64,000 nt of DNA from an uncultured Sutterella sp. (GTDB taxonomy: Bacteria; Pseudomonadota; Gammaproteobacteria; Burkholderiales; Burkholderiaceae_F), in assembly GCA_900767875.1 (NCBI GenBank), contig CAAGAT010000036.1, positions 31,385-95,384 on the forward strand, in the 5' to 3' direction. Below the pieces are notes generated by a model that had not been told where the DNA came from, made no database searches, and worked only from the letters and a program-made list of their open reading frames with translations. Of this stretch, positions 53,594-60,584 are shown piece by piece (position 1 is the first letter of the stretch; every line of letters starts with the position of its first letter). The position numbers and the translations under genes are program-made.

Positions 53594-54181
53594 ATGCGTA
53601 CCGCCGTCGTTTCCCGTCACACCAAAGAAACGCAGATTGAAGTCCGCTTGAACCTGGACGGCACCGGCGCCTGTTCGGTATCGACCGGCATCGGCTTTTT
53701 CGATCACATGCTCGAGCAGATTGCCCGGCACGGCCTCATTGACCTGACGGTCTCCGTCAAGGGAGACCTTGAAATCGACGGTCACCACACGGTCGAAGAC
53801 ACCGGCATCGTGATCGGTCAAGCCCTCAAGAACGCCTTGGGCGACAAAAAGGGCATCGTGCGCTACGGCCAGGCCTGCATTCCCCTGGACGAGTCGCTCT
53901 CGCGCGTGGTGCTCGACCTGTCGGGGCGCCCGGGCCTTTTCTTTGACTGCGCCTTTACCGCGCCCATGATCGGACAGCTCGACAGCCAGCTCGTGCGCGA
54001 GTTCTTCCAAGGACTCGTCAATCACGCCGGCATGACGCTGCACATCGACAACCTCAAGGGCGAAAACGCCCACCATCAGGCCGAGTCGATTTTCAAGGCC
54101 TTCGCCCGCGCCCTGCGCGCGGCCGTGGCCGTGGATGCGCGCGCCGCCGACGTTGTGCCGAGCACCAAGGGGGCCCTGTGA
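53594..54181 (+). CDS. hisB: Imidazoleglycerol-phosphate dehydratase
   Basis: A 195-residue monofunctional HisB without the phosphatase domain of the E. coli fusion. The manganese-binding repeats FFDHMLEQIARHGLIDL, DGHHTVEDTGI, and the C-terminal NHAGMTLHIDNLKGENAHHQAES are intact. The ATG at 53594 follows GGGAG by 8 bases. Histidinol-phosphate phosphatase must be supplied by another gene. It overlaps hisH by 4 bases (GTGA). Confidence 0.95.
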   Translation: MRTAVVSRHTKETQIEVRLNLDGTGACSVSTGIGFFDHMLEQIARHGLIDLTVSVKGDLEIDGHHTVEDTGIVIGQALKNALGDKKGIVRYGQACIPLDESLSRVVLDLSGRPGLFFDCAFTAPMIGQLDSQLVREFFQGLVNHAGMTLHIDNLKGENAHHQAESIFKAFARALRAAVAVDARAADVVPSTKGAL

Positions 54182-54813
54182 AAATCGCCATCGTTGACTA
54201 CGGCACCGGCAATCTGCGCAGCGTCTCTCAGGCCGTGCGGGCCGTCTCCGACGGCGCCGACGTGATCGTCACGTCCCAAGCCGATCAGATCGACGCGGCC
54301 GACCGCTTGGTCTTTCCCGGCCAGGGCGCCATGGGCGACTGCATGCGGTGCTTGACCGACTCCGGTCTGCGCGAGGCCGTGCTGCGCGCCTTGGCGCAAA
54401 AGCCGGTGCTGGCGATCTGCATCGGCATGCAGATGCTCTTTGAGTACAGCGACGAAAACGCGTGCGCCGGTCTCGGGCTCATCCCGGGCAAGGTGATGCG
54501 CTTTCCCGAGGCCGCATTGACGCGCCCCAACGGCGAGCGCCTGAAGGTGCCGCAGATGGGCTGGAACACCGTCAAACAGCGCATGGATCACCCGCTTTGG
54601 AACGGCATTGCCGATAGAAGCTGGTTTTACTTCGTGCACAGCTACTTTACGGCGCCCGAAGACGACTCGGTGGCCGCCGGCACCACCTGCTACGGCCTGC
54701 CTTTTGTGTGCGCCGTGGCCCGCGACAACTTCTTTGCCACGCAGTTTCACCCGGAAAAGAGCGCCGCCAGCGGCCTCAAGCTCTTTTCGAACTTCGTGCA
54801 TTGGAACATCTGA
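54178..54813 (+). CDS. hisH: Imidazole glycerol phosphate synthase, glutaminase subunit
   Basis: A 211-residue class I glutamine amidotransferase that feeds ammonia to HisF. The nucleophile is Cys81 in AICIGMQMLFEYS, and the catalytic His/Glu pair lies in TQFHPEKSA near the C-terminus. GTG 54178 overlaps the hisB stop. It lies 81 bp before hisA. Confidence 0.94.
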   Translation: MKIAIVDYGTGNLRSVSQAVRAVSDGADVIVTSQADQIDAADRLVFPGQGAMGDCMRCLTDSGLREAVLRALAQKPVLAICIGMQMLFEYSDENACAGLGLIPGKVMRFPEAALTRPNGERLKVPQMGWNTVKQRMDHPLWNGIADRSWFYFVHSYFTAPEDDSVAAGTTCYGLPFVCAVARDNFFATQFHPEKSAASGLKLFSNFVHWNI

Positions 54814-54843
54814 GCCGCCTGAGCGGCTCCAACGCCCGAGGGA

Positions 54844-54862
54844 GCTCGGCCGCCGGCCGAGC
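54844..54862. repeat. Inverted repeat between hisH and hisA
   Basis: Stem GCTCGGCC / GGCCGAGC with a 3-nt loop, flanked by a further CGCCC/GGGCG pair, in the 81-bp hisH-hisA gap. No T-run is present. It is an in-operon hairpin of unknown role. Confidence 0.6.
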
Positions 54863-54894
54863 GGGCGCCATCGAAAAACAATCAGGACTCAACC

Positions 54895-55635
54895 ATGCTT
54901 TTAATTCCCGCCATCGATCTGCAGAAGGGACGCTGCGTGCGTCTGCGGCAGGGTGATTTGGAAAACAACGTCACGGTCTACAACGAGGACGCCGTCGATC
55001 AGGCCTGCCGGTGGGCCGATCTGGGCGCGCAGCGCATCCACATCGTCGATCTGGACGGCGCCAAGACCGGCAAGCCCGTCAACGCGCCCCTGATCCGCGA
55101 CATGATCGAAGAGATCGGCGGCGACGCCGACATCGAAGTCGGCGGCGGCATCCGCACGCTCTCGCAGATTGAGGCGTACCTCGATGCGGGCGTGCGCTAC
55201 GCGGTCATCGGCACGGCCGCCGTCAAGACGCCGGGCTTTTTGAAGGAAGCCTGCGCCGTTTTTGCCGACCACATCATCGTGGCTCTGGACGCCAAGGACG
55301 GGATCGTGGCCACCGACGGCTGGGTCAAGAGTACCGGGCACGAGGCCGTGGATCTGGCCAAGCGCTTTGAAGACTATGGCGTGTCGGCCTTCCTTTACAC
55401 CGACATCAGCCGCGACGGCATGCTCTCGGGCGTGAACGTTGAGGCGACGGCCGCCCTGGCGCGCGCCGTGAATGTGCCCGTGATCGCCTCGGGCGGCATG
55501 CACACCCTCGAGGACGTCAAGGCCCTGATGGCCGTTGAGAGCGACGGCGTGATGGGCGCGGTGCTCGGCCGCAGCCTTTACGAGGGCACCATCGACTTTG
55601 CGCAGGCCCAGCAGCTCGTGGGCGCGGACCAATAA
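54895..55635 (+). CDS. hisA: Phosphoribosylformimino-5-aminoimidazole carboxamide ribotide isomerase
   Basis: A 246-residue (beta/alpha)8 barrel isomerase. Asp8 in LIPAIDLQKGRCVRL and the second acid in LYTDISRDGML are the catalytic aspartates, and IEVGGGIRT and IASGGMHT are the two phosphate-binding loops. It starts histidine ring formation upstream of HisHF. hisF follows after 14 bp. Confidence 0.95.
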   Translation: MLLIPAIDLQKGRCVRLRQGDLENNVTVYNEDAVDQACRWADLGAQRIHIVDLDGAKTGKPVNAPLIRDMIEEIGGDADIEVGGGIRTLSQIEAYLDAGVRYAVIGTAAVKTPGFLKEACAVFADHIIVALDAKDGIVATDGWVKSTGHEAVDLAKRFEDYGVSAFLYTDISRDGMLSGVNVEATAALARAVNVPVIASGGMHTLEDVKALMAVESDGVMGAVLGRSLYEGTIDFAQAQQLVGADQ

Positions 55636-55649
55636 GACGGAGGCGAGGC

Positions 55650-56420
55650 ATGCTGGCCAAACGCATCATTCCCTGTCTGGACGTCACGGCCGGCCGTGTC
55701 GTCAAGGGCGTCAACTTCGTGTCGCTGCGCGACGCGGGCGACCCGGTGGAAATCGCCCGTCGCTACAACGAAGAGGGCGCCGATGAACTGACGTTTTTGG
55801 ACATCACCGCCTCGAGCGATCAGCGCGACATCATTTTGTCCGTGATCGAGTCGGTGGCCGGGCAAGTGTTCATTCCGCTCACCGTGGGCGGGGGCGTGCG
55901 TCAGGTCTCCGACATCCGGCGGTTGCTCAACGCCGGCGCCGACAAGATTTCGATCAATACCGCGGGCGTCAACAACCCCGACCTCATCGGCGAGTCGGCC
56001 GCGCTGCACGGCTCGCAGTGCATCGTGGTGGCCATCGACGCGCGGCGGCGCGACGCCGCCGATCCCTCCAAGGGCTGGGAAGTCTTCACGCACGGCGGCC
56101 GCACGGCTACGGGGCTGGACGCGATCGAGTGGGCCCGCAAGGTGGCCGCTTTGGGCGCCGGCGAAATTTTGCTCACGAGCATGGATGCCGACGGCACCAA
56201 AAAAGGCTTTGATCTGGAGCTCACCCGCACCGTCTCCGAAGCGGTGAACGTGCCCGTGATCGCCTCGGGCGGCGTGGGCAACCTCGATCACTTGGTCGAG
56301 GGCGTGACCGTGGGCAAGGCCGACGCGGTGCTGGCGGCCTCCATTTTTCATTTCGGCGAATACTCCGTGCGTCAGGCCAAAGAGTACATGGCCGGCAAAG
56401 GCATTGCGGTGCGGCTGTGA
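55650..56420 (+). CDS. hisF: Imidazole glycerol phosphate synthase, cyclase subunit
   Basis: A 256-residue barrel cyclase partner of HisH. Catalytic aspartates lie in IIPCLDVTAGRVVKGVNF and LTSMDADGTKKGFD, and the phosphate loops are TVGGGVRQVSD and IASGGVGNLDH. It overlaps hisI by 4 bases (GTGA). Confidence 0.96.
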   Translation: MLAKRIIPCLDVTAGRVVKGVNFVSLRDAGDPVEIARRYNEEGADELTFLDITASSDQRDIILSVIESVAGQVFIPLTVGGGVRQVSDIRRLLNAGADKISINTAGVNNPDLIGESAALHGSQCIVVAIDARRRDAADPSKGWEVFTHGGRTATGLDAIEWARKVAALGAGEILLTSMDADGTKKGFDLELTRTVSEAVNVPVIASGGVGNLDHLVEGVTVGKADAVLAASIFHFGEYSVRQAKEYMAGKGIAVRL

Positions 56421-56806
56421 GCGACTGGATCGACGAAGTCAAATTCAACGCCGACGGGCTCGTGCCCGTCGTGGCGCAGGACAAAGAAACCGGACGCGTG
56501 CTCATGCTTGCCTGGGCCAACGAAGAGGCCCTGCGCGAAGCCGTGGTCACCAAACGTGGCGTGTACTTTTCGCGCTCGCGCGGCAAGCTCTGGCGCAAGG
56601 GCGAAGAGTCGGGCAACGTGCAGCAGCTGCACGAGGTGCGCCTTGACTGCGACGGCGACGCCGTGCTGTACGTCGTCACGCAGGTGGGCGGCATGGCCTG
56701 CCACACCGGGCGCGAGAGCTGCTTTTACCGACGCCTGGACGACGAGGCCTGGCGCGTCACCGATCCGGTGATCGTCTCGCCCGAGACGCTCTACCACAAG
56801 CACTGA
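56417..56806 (+). CDS. hisI: Phosphoribosyl-AMP cyclohydrolase
   Basis: A 129-residue zinc enzyme for step three of histidine synthesis, not fused to hisE. LMLAWANEEALREA, YFSRSRGKLWRKGEESGN, and the metal cysteines in LDCDGDAVLY and CHTGRESCFYR are conserved. GTG 56417 overlaps the hisF stop. It closes the murA-hisGDBHAFI run and a terminator follows; its usual partner hisE is at 17.6 kb. Confidence 0.95.
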   Translation: MSDWIDEVKFNADGLVPVVAQDKETGRVLMLAWANEEALREAVVTKRGVYFSRSRGKLWRKGEESGNVQQLHEVRLDCDGDAVLYVVTQVGGMACHTGRESCFYRRLDDEAWRVTDPVIVSPETLYHKH

Positions 56807-56830
56807 GCGACAATCGCCCGCTCTTTTGAG

Positions 56831-56865
56831 CCGCCGCCTTTTCCGTCGGGAAGGGGCGGCGGTTT
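56831..56865 (+). terminator. Terminator after hisI
   Basis: Stem CCGCCGCC (56831-56838) / GGCGGCGG (56855-56862) with a 16-nt loop and three Ts, 25 bp after the hisI stop. Confidence 0.75.
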
Positions 56866-57015
56866 GTCGTGGGGGCTTTAACGCGGATTTCAATTGGAAC
56901 TAGATCCAATGGGAATCGGACTTGCGCGCAACCATATAGGCTTCAGAGAGGTTGGAAGGGCCCCGAAAGGAGTTCTCCCGGCCGGGATTGGATTTGAGAT
57001 TTGGATCCGAGCACC

Positions 57016-57042
57016 GGCGCCGAGCTCTTGGGAGCAGGCGCC
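57016..57042 (+). promoter_or_regulatory. Stem-loop in the hsp20 leader
   Basis: GGCGCC (57016-57021) pairs with GGCGCC (57037-57042), with an inner GCTC/GAGC stem, about 30 bases before the hsp20 start. The 208-base region between the hisI terminator and hsp20 has several such hairpins, so a leader with structural control is possible. No classical ROSE or fourU element was recognised. Confidence 0.35.
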
Positions 57043-57073
57043 AAGCGGTCGGGTCCGCGTAAGGGGTTAGGTT

Positions 57074-57517
57074 ATGTCGAGTATGCTTCCGCGTCTGTTT
57101 GACGACAACGTTTTCGGTGTGTTTGATCCGTTCGTTGATTTTGACCACGGTCATGATCGTGTGTTCGGCAAGCACTCCGCTCAGCTCATGAAGACCGATA
57201 TCCGCGAAACGGACAAGGCCTTTAAGCTTGCCATCGATCTGCCGGGCTTTAAGAAGGAAGAGGTGACGGCTGAACTCAAGGACGGTTATCTGACGATTTC
57301 CGCCGTCAAGAGCCACAACAGCGAACAAAAGAGCGAAGAGGGTAAGCTCATCCGTCAGGAACGGTACAGCGGCAGCTGCAGCCGTACGTTCTATGTGGGT
57401 GAGAACGTAGACGAAAAGGACTGCAAGGCCGCCTTTGAAAACGGCATCCTGTCGATCGAAGTGCCCAAGGTCCCCGCTCACCAGGAACCGGCCAAGCGCA
57501 TGATCGCCATCTCGTAA
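57074..57517 (+). CDS. Small heat shock protein, Hsp20/alpha-crystallin family
   Basis: A 147-residue chaperone. The alpha-crystallin domain covers about residues 38-135, with FKLAIDLPGFKKEEVTAELKDGYLTISA as its first half and AAFENGILSIEVPKV near the end. The C-terminal I-x-I anchor is IAI in KRMIAIS. It holds unfolding proteins for refolding. AGGGG lies about 10 bases upstream of the start. It is monocistronic, flanked by terminators. Confidence 0.92.
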   Translation: MSSMLPRLFDDNVFGVFDPFVDFDHGHDRVFGKHSAQLMKTDIRETDKAFKLAIDLPGFKKEEVTAELKDGYLTISAVKSHNSEQKSEEGKLIRQERYSGSCSRTFYVGENVDEKDCKAAFENGILSIEVPKVPAHQEPAKRMIAIS

Positions 57518-57537
57518 GGCGTGCGGCTTGATGTGTC

Positions 57538-57591
57538 GGACTTGGCTTGAAAACCAAGTCCCTCGGCCCCGGCGAAGAACCGGGGTTTTTT
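57538..57591 (+). terminator. Double hairpin terminator after hsp20
   Basis: First stem GGACTTGG (57538-57545) / CCAAGTCC (57554-57561). Second stem CCCCGG (57567-57572) / CCGGGG (57580-57585), followed by six Ts. Confidence 0.88.
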
Positions 57592-57597
57592 GTGCCT

Positions 57598-57615
57598 GCG
57601 CCCTTTAAAGGGCGC
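57598..57615. repeat. 18-bp palindrome between hsp20 and trmB
   Basis: Perfect palindrome GCGCCCTTTAAAGGGCGC, with no loop and no T-run, in the gap between convergent hsp20 and trmB. It may be a protein-binding dyad; the role is unknown. Confidence 0.55.
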
Positions 57616-57722
57616 TGCCGCGGGTGGGGCGGTAAAGGCCTGAGAGGTCGGAGCAGCGCCACCTTGCGCTCAAGGCCGCCTGCGTAGCCCGTCAGGCTCC
57701 CGTCGGCGGCCTGCACGGCCGC

Positions 57723-58445
57723 TTACTTGCGGATGAACACCAGATCCCAGACGCCGTGGCCGAGTCGCTCGCCGCGCGCCTGGAACTTCGTGCAGGGGCG
57801 CTCGCACAGCGGGTTGGCCATCACGGGCGAGAAGCCCTCGGGGTGCAGGTTCATGAGCAGCGGTTCGGCCGAGAGCACTTCGAGCATCTGCTCGGCGTAG
57901 TTTTCCCAGTCGGTGGCGCAGTGAATGTAGGCGCCCGGGGCCAGGCGCGAGGCCAGCAGAGAAACGATCTCCGGACGGATCAGGCGACGCTTGTGGTGGC
58001 GCGCCTTGCGCCAGGGGTCGGGAAAGTACACGTGAATGCCCGAGAGGGAGTTTTCGGCGATCATGTCGCGCACCACCTCCACGGCGTCGTGCCGGGCGAT
58101 GCGGATGTTCGTCAGATTCATCTCCTCGATGCGTTTACTGAGGGCCCCTACGCCCGCGACGAACACTTCGCAGCCCAGGAAGTTGATCTCGGGGTGCTCC
58201 TGCGCGATCGCGGCTGTGGTCTCCCCCATGCCGCAGCCGATTTCGAGCACCAGCGGCGCCTCGCGGCCGAAGACGGCGGCCGCGTTCAAGGGGGCGGCTT
58301 CGTACTTGACCTCGTAGCGAGGGAAGATTTCCTCAAAGGCGCGCTCCTGAGCCACGGAAATGTGGCCGCGGCGCAGCACGAAACTGCGGATGTGTCGGTG
58401 CTTGAGCTCTTCGAGCTCTTCAGGGGTGAGTTCTTTGCCGGACAT
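57723..58445 (-). CDS. trmB: tRNA (guanine-N7)-methyltransferase
   Basis: A 240-residue Rossmann methyltransferase that makes m7G46 in tRNA variable loops. SAM motif I is VLEIGCGMGETT, and the TrmB signature is VYFPDPWRKARHHKRRL, with a C-terminal FQARGERLGHGVWDL segment. The ATG at 58445 (MSGKELTPEE) is preferred; an in-frame ATG at 58499 would almost reach the tRNA-Gly gene. Confidence 0.92.
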   Translation of the reverse strand: MSGKELTPEELEELKHRHIRSFVLRRGHISVAQERAFEEIFPRYEVKYEAAPLNAAAVFGREAPLVLEIGCGMGETTAAIAQEHPEINFLGCEVFVAGVGALSKRIEEMNLTNIRIARHDAVEVVRDMIAENSLSGIHVYFPDPWRKARHHKRRLIRPEIVSLLASRLAPGAYIHCATDWENYAEQMLEVLSAEPLLMNLHPEGFSPVMANPLCERPCTKFQARGERLGHGVWDLVFIRK

Positions 58446-58506
58446 GTCGGAGACTTCGGATAGGAAAAACGGACCGTCGTGGCGAGCGGTCCGTTTCATT
58501 GAATCT

Positions 58507-58580
58507 TGGAGCGGGCGAAGGGAATCGAACCCTCGTATAAAGCTTGGGAAGCTTTCGTTCTGCCATTGAACTACGCCCGC
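58507..58580 (-). tRNA. tRNA-Gly (anticodon CCC)
   Basis: A 74-nt tRNA on the minus strand: acceptor GCGGGCG/CGCCCGC, anticodon stem AAAGC/GCTTT with loop TTCCCAA (anticodon CCC) and encoded CCA. It is upstream of trmB on the same strand. Confidence 0.93.
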
Positions 58581-58591
58581 ATGAGGCGTTA

Positions 58592-58621
58592 ATTATGCCC
58601 AAATCGAACGAGAAAAACCAA
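58592..58621 (-). promoter_or_regulatory. Probable promoter for tRNA-Gly
   Basis: On the minus strand, TTGGTT (58621-58616), an 18-bp spacer and CATAAT (58597-58592), ending 12 bp before the tRNA. Confidence 0.55.
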
Positions 58622-58660
58622 TGCGCCGGTGCGCGAAACAGGGCTGACGCACGGCGACCG

Positions 58661-58810
58661 TCATTTTTTCGTGGAAAAGTACCCGGCCATCGCCTGAATC
58701 AGATTCTCGACGTTTGAGAATCGCGCTATGAGCATCGGCTTGCTCGGGGCCGGTTTGCCGGGGCGCTCGGCTTCCTCTTTCTGCTGCGCCGAGATGAAGT
58801 TGAAAGCCAT
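58661..58810 (-). CDS. Short hypothetical protein (49 residues)
   Basis: A short open frame on the minus strand, ATG 58810 to TGA 58661. The product begins MAFNFISAQQKEEAE, has a Pro-rich linker (RPGKPAPSKP) and ends in a predicted helix, FSNVENLIQAMAGYF, then STKK. Third positions are about three-quarters G or C, as in real genes of this genome. No good ribosome binding site precedes the ATG; a GTG at 58822 would add four residues. It could be an exported or regulatory small protein. No family is recognised. Confidence 0.4.
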   Translation of the reverse strand: MAFNFISAQQKEEAERPGKPAPSKPMLIARFSNVENLIQAMAGYFSTKK

Positions 58811-58853
58811 CTTGTTGAGCACCGGGGAGGATGTCAACGTAAACTGGAAGTGT

Positions 58854-58904
58854 GTTTGAGGACTTCCTCAAACGCACAAGGGCCACCCAGTCGAGCAGCC
58901 CTTG
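58854..58904 (-). terminator. Hairpins downstream of the 43-residue ORF
   Basis: Stem CAAGGGC/GCCCTTG (58877-58904) and a nearly loop-less palindrome GTTTGAGGA/TCCTCAAAC (58854-58873). They lie just after the minus-strand ORF ending at 58915. No T-run follows, so termination is possible but not certain. Confidence 0.4.
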
Positions 58905-58914
58905 ATCGGAGGAG

Positions 58915-59046
58915 TTACCTCCTAGTGCGGATTATCCAAACCAACACGGCCAGCAGTAAGACACCGCCGTCAATGTTGATGTCGCCCGTGAAAATCTGCA
59001 CGGGCTGTGAGATAATCTCCCACGAAAGAGTTGGACTGGTGTACAT
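58915..59046 (-). CDS. Short membrane peptide (43 residues), hypothetical
   Basis: A minus-strand ORF of 43 codons starting MYTSPTLSWEIISQ. Residues about 27-38 (GGVLLLAVLVWII) form one hydrophobic segment, and the peptide ends in the basic RTRR tail. A clear AAGGAG lies 6 bases before the ATG, the best ribosome binding site in this region. A stable hairpin precedes it and further hairpins follow. Size and layout resemble small membrane peptides such as type I toxins or regulatory proteins, but no homologue is known to me, so function is not assigned. Confidence 0.5.
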   Translation of the reverse strand: MYTSPTLSWEIISQPVQIFTGDINIDGGVLLLAVLVWIIRTRR

Positions 59047-59066
59047 CCTTAGCTCCTTCAAAAGAT

Positions 59067-59101
59067 GACGAAGCCCGGTGTTACAGCACTGGGCTTTCGT
59101 C
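59067..59101. repeat. Strong hairpin upstream of the 43-residue ORF
   Basis: GACGAAGCCC (59067-59076) pairs with GGGCTTTCGTC (59091-59101, one bulge), with an inner GTG/CAC pair. It lies 20 bases before the small ORF on the minus strand and could be an mRNA 5' stem or an attenuator. Confidence 0.55.
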
Positions 59102-59125
59102 GTTCATAAACCCGACCAAGCGCCG

Positions 59126-59308
59126 TCAGGCGCCTGCACGGGGCCGAAAGTCGGCTTGCGCCGATCTAAAACTTTTCGCCGTCCGGATAAAAGTGTCGGC
59201 GTCAAGCTCCTTCGGCAAACGAAAGCCCAGGCCCTTTTTCTGACGTGGTGCGCGTATTGTATGCGCTTCAGGAAAAATATCCACCTCGCTTTTGTCTCCG
59301 TTTTTCAC
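59126..59308 (-). CDS. Short ORF of uncertain reality (60 residues)
   Basis: A GTG-started minus-strand frame encoding a hydrophilic, basic peptide (KNGDKSEVDIFPEA..., then RLPKELDADTFIRTAKSF). GGGAG lies directly against the GTG, which is too close to be a normal site, and third-position GC is only about half. It overlaps the open frame of the plus-strand lipoprotein. It is upstream of the 43-residue ORF, so the two might form one transcript, but it may also be non-coding. Confidence 0.2.
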   Translation of the reverse strand: MKNGDKSEVDIFPEAHTIRAPRQKKGLGFRLPKELDADTFIRTAKSFRSAQADFRPRAGA

Positions 59309-60162
59309 CTCCCGCCGACCAAGGGGCCGCTCTTATCTGTTCCCACACGAAGTTCTCCCAATGGTCCGTACCGCCCGCGCCTTTGAGCGTTGCACCGACA
59401 CCACAAACCGGCGATCGATTCCTCGCCGGAGGGCTTGCTCGTTCCGCCCCCGGCATCCCTTTTTTATGCTGCGCCGGCGTCCTGGAAAACGCGGCCGCCG
59501 CCGGCACCTCCATTGCCCTCACGGGCTGCGTGTCCGTTCAGAAGTCCTACGACGGGCACGATGCTTCGCGCGTCGACCCCTTCGTCGAACTCAACAAAAC
59601 CACCGTCGCGCAGATGCGCGAGTATCTGGGCACCCCCGCCACCCTGGCTCAGGACAAGGACGGCAATCAGGTCGTCGTGTTTGCCCTGGTGGGCAACCGT
59701 GACGGCGGCGCCTTTGCCCGCAACCTCGGCAAGAGCATGCTCACCTTCGGCTTCGGGGCCTCGATCACGGAATACACGCAGAAAAACATCATCTTCAAGA
59801 CCACGCCCGAAGGCGTCATCACCGACATGAAAAAGAGCGGCTGGGCCTATCTGCTCAAGCACCGCGCCTTGTTCTGGAACGAGTGCGAGCGTCCCCTGAC
59901 CGAGCAAGAGATGGATACGCCTCTTAACTACACGGTTAAGGAAATTCAGCAGACCTACGCCGAGTGGGCCGCCGCCCAGCGCGGAATCCCCGTTGAAGAT
60001 GTCGATCTGGGTAAAGAGACGGACTTCTGCAACATGTCCTGCATGGCCAACCGCGACGCCATCAAGGCCTTCGGCCCGCTCGTGGCCATTGACGGCACGG
60101 TCGACGCCCTCGAAGGCGACGGCTCCAAGTTCGATTTGGTGTTCCCGCCCAAGGCCAAGTAA
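59245..60162 (+). CDS. Lipoprotein with damaged or mis-started N-terminus
   Basis: The listed frame starts at GTG 59245, but the first 80 residues look non-coding. Coding quality begins near 59500. The lipobox LTGC follows AAAAGTSIA, with the cysteine at residue 95 (59527), and the mature part runs QKSYDGHDASRVDPFVELN..., includes VAQMREYLGTP and FGASITEYTQKN, and ends at FPPKAK. A normal lipoprotein would have its start 15-25 residues before that cysteine. An ATG at 59466 in another frame (MLRRRPG) would join it if one A of the AAAA run near 59494 were missing. So the gene is frameshifted, or the start is non-standard. Function is unknown; several cysteines (NMSCMAN, WNECERP) may matter. Confidence 0.55.
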   Translation: MVRVLYALQEKYPPRFCLRFSPPADQGAALICSHTKFSQWSVPPAPLSVAPTPQTGDRFLAGGLARSAPGIPFLCCAGVLENAAAAGTSIALTGCVSVQKSYDGHDASRVDPFVELNKTTVAQMREYLGTPATLAQDKDGNQVVVFALVGNRDGGAFARNLGKSMLTFGFGASITEYTQKNIIFKTTPEGVITDMKKSGWAYLLKHRALFWNECERPLTEQEMDTPLNYTVKEIQQTYAEWAAAQRGIPVEDVDLGKETDFCNMSCMANRDAIKAFGPLVAIDGTVDALEGDGSKFDLVFPPKAK

Positions 60163-60489
60163 CCCCAACGAACCCCGGCGGCGCGCTTCAAAACCCGAGG
60201 CTTGGCACCGCCCCGTTCCCCGGCCCGAGCGGCCCGGCCGTTTCGCTCAACGGTTCCCGGCCCTCGGGCTTTGTTTTGCCCTCGTGCGCTCCATTCCCGG
60301 CGGCTCCAAGGCTTGCTTTGCCGGCCTGCCTTTTGTCCTTGCCCGGCCCTGTGAACGCCCTCCTCAACGGCCCGGCGCGTTGTCCGTCGTCCGCTCCCAC
60401 CCCTGTCGGTGCGTCCCGGCCGACCCGCTCCTCTGGGCGGGCACATTCCCTCTCCTTTTTGCCGGACGACACCGCGCATCCCAATACTG

Positions 60490-60529
60490 CGTTTTGCCTG
60501 AGTGCGTAGAGGAAAACACCGTTTTGCCT
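60490..60529 (+). repeat. 10-bp direct repeats 30 bp apart
   Basis: CGTTTTGCCT occurs at 60490-60499 and exactly again at 60520-60529. The 30-bp spacing is close to three helical turns, so one protein could bind both on the same DNA face, upstream of modA. Confidence 0.6.
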
Positions 60530-60541
60530 TTTTGGAATAAC

Positions 60542-60584
60542 GCGAGCATACTCTTTCGGTCTTTGTGCTTTACGGAGTATTCGC
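60542..60584 (+). promoter_or_regulatory. Hairpin covering the modA ribosome binding site
   Basis: GCGA (60542-60545) and ATACTC (60548-60553) pair with GAGTAT (60575-60580) and TCGC (60581-60584). The GGAG ribosome binding site at 60574-60577 lies inside the 3' arm, 10 bases before the ATG. This arrangement would hide the site when folded, suggesting translational control or a riboswitch-like switch. Confidence 0.45.

Noticed and set aside
58797..58837. TTGACA-N17-CAAGAT promoter-like sequence on the minus strand inside the small-ORF region
   Set aside because: The -35 is perfect but the -10 matches only three of six bases, and it overlaps the start region of the 49-residue ORF; too weak to list.
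58850..59068. A 72-codon plus-strand frame overlapping the 43-residue minus-strand ORF
   Set aside because: It lacks a convincing start site at its 5' end, although an internal GTG at 58925 has GGAGGAG upstream. The minus-strand ORF has the better ribosome binding site and a coherent hydrophobic segment. Not fully excluded.
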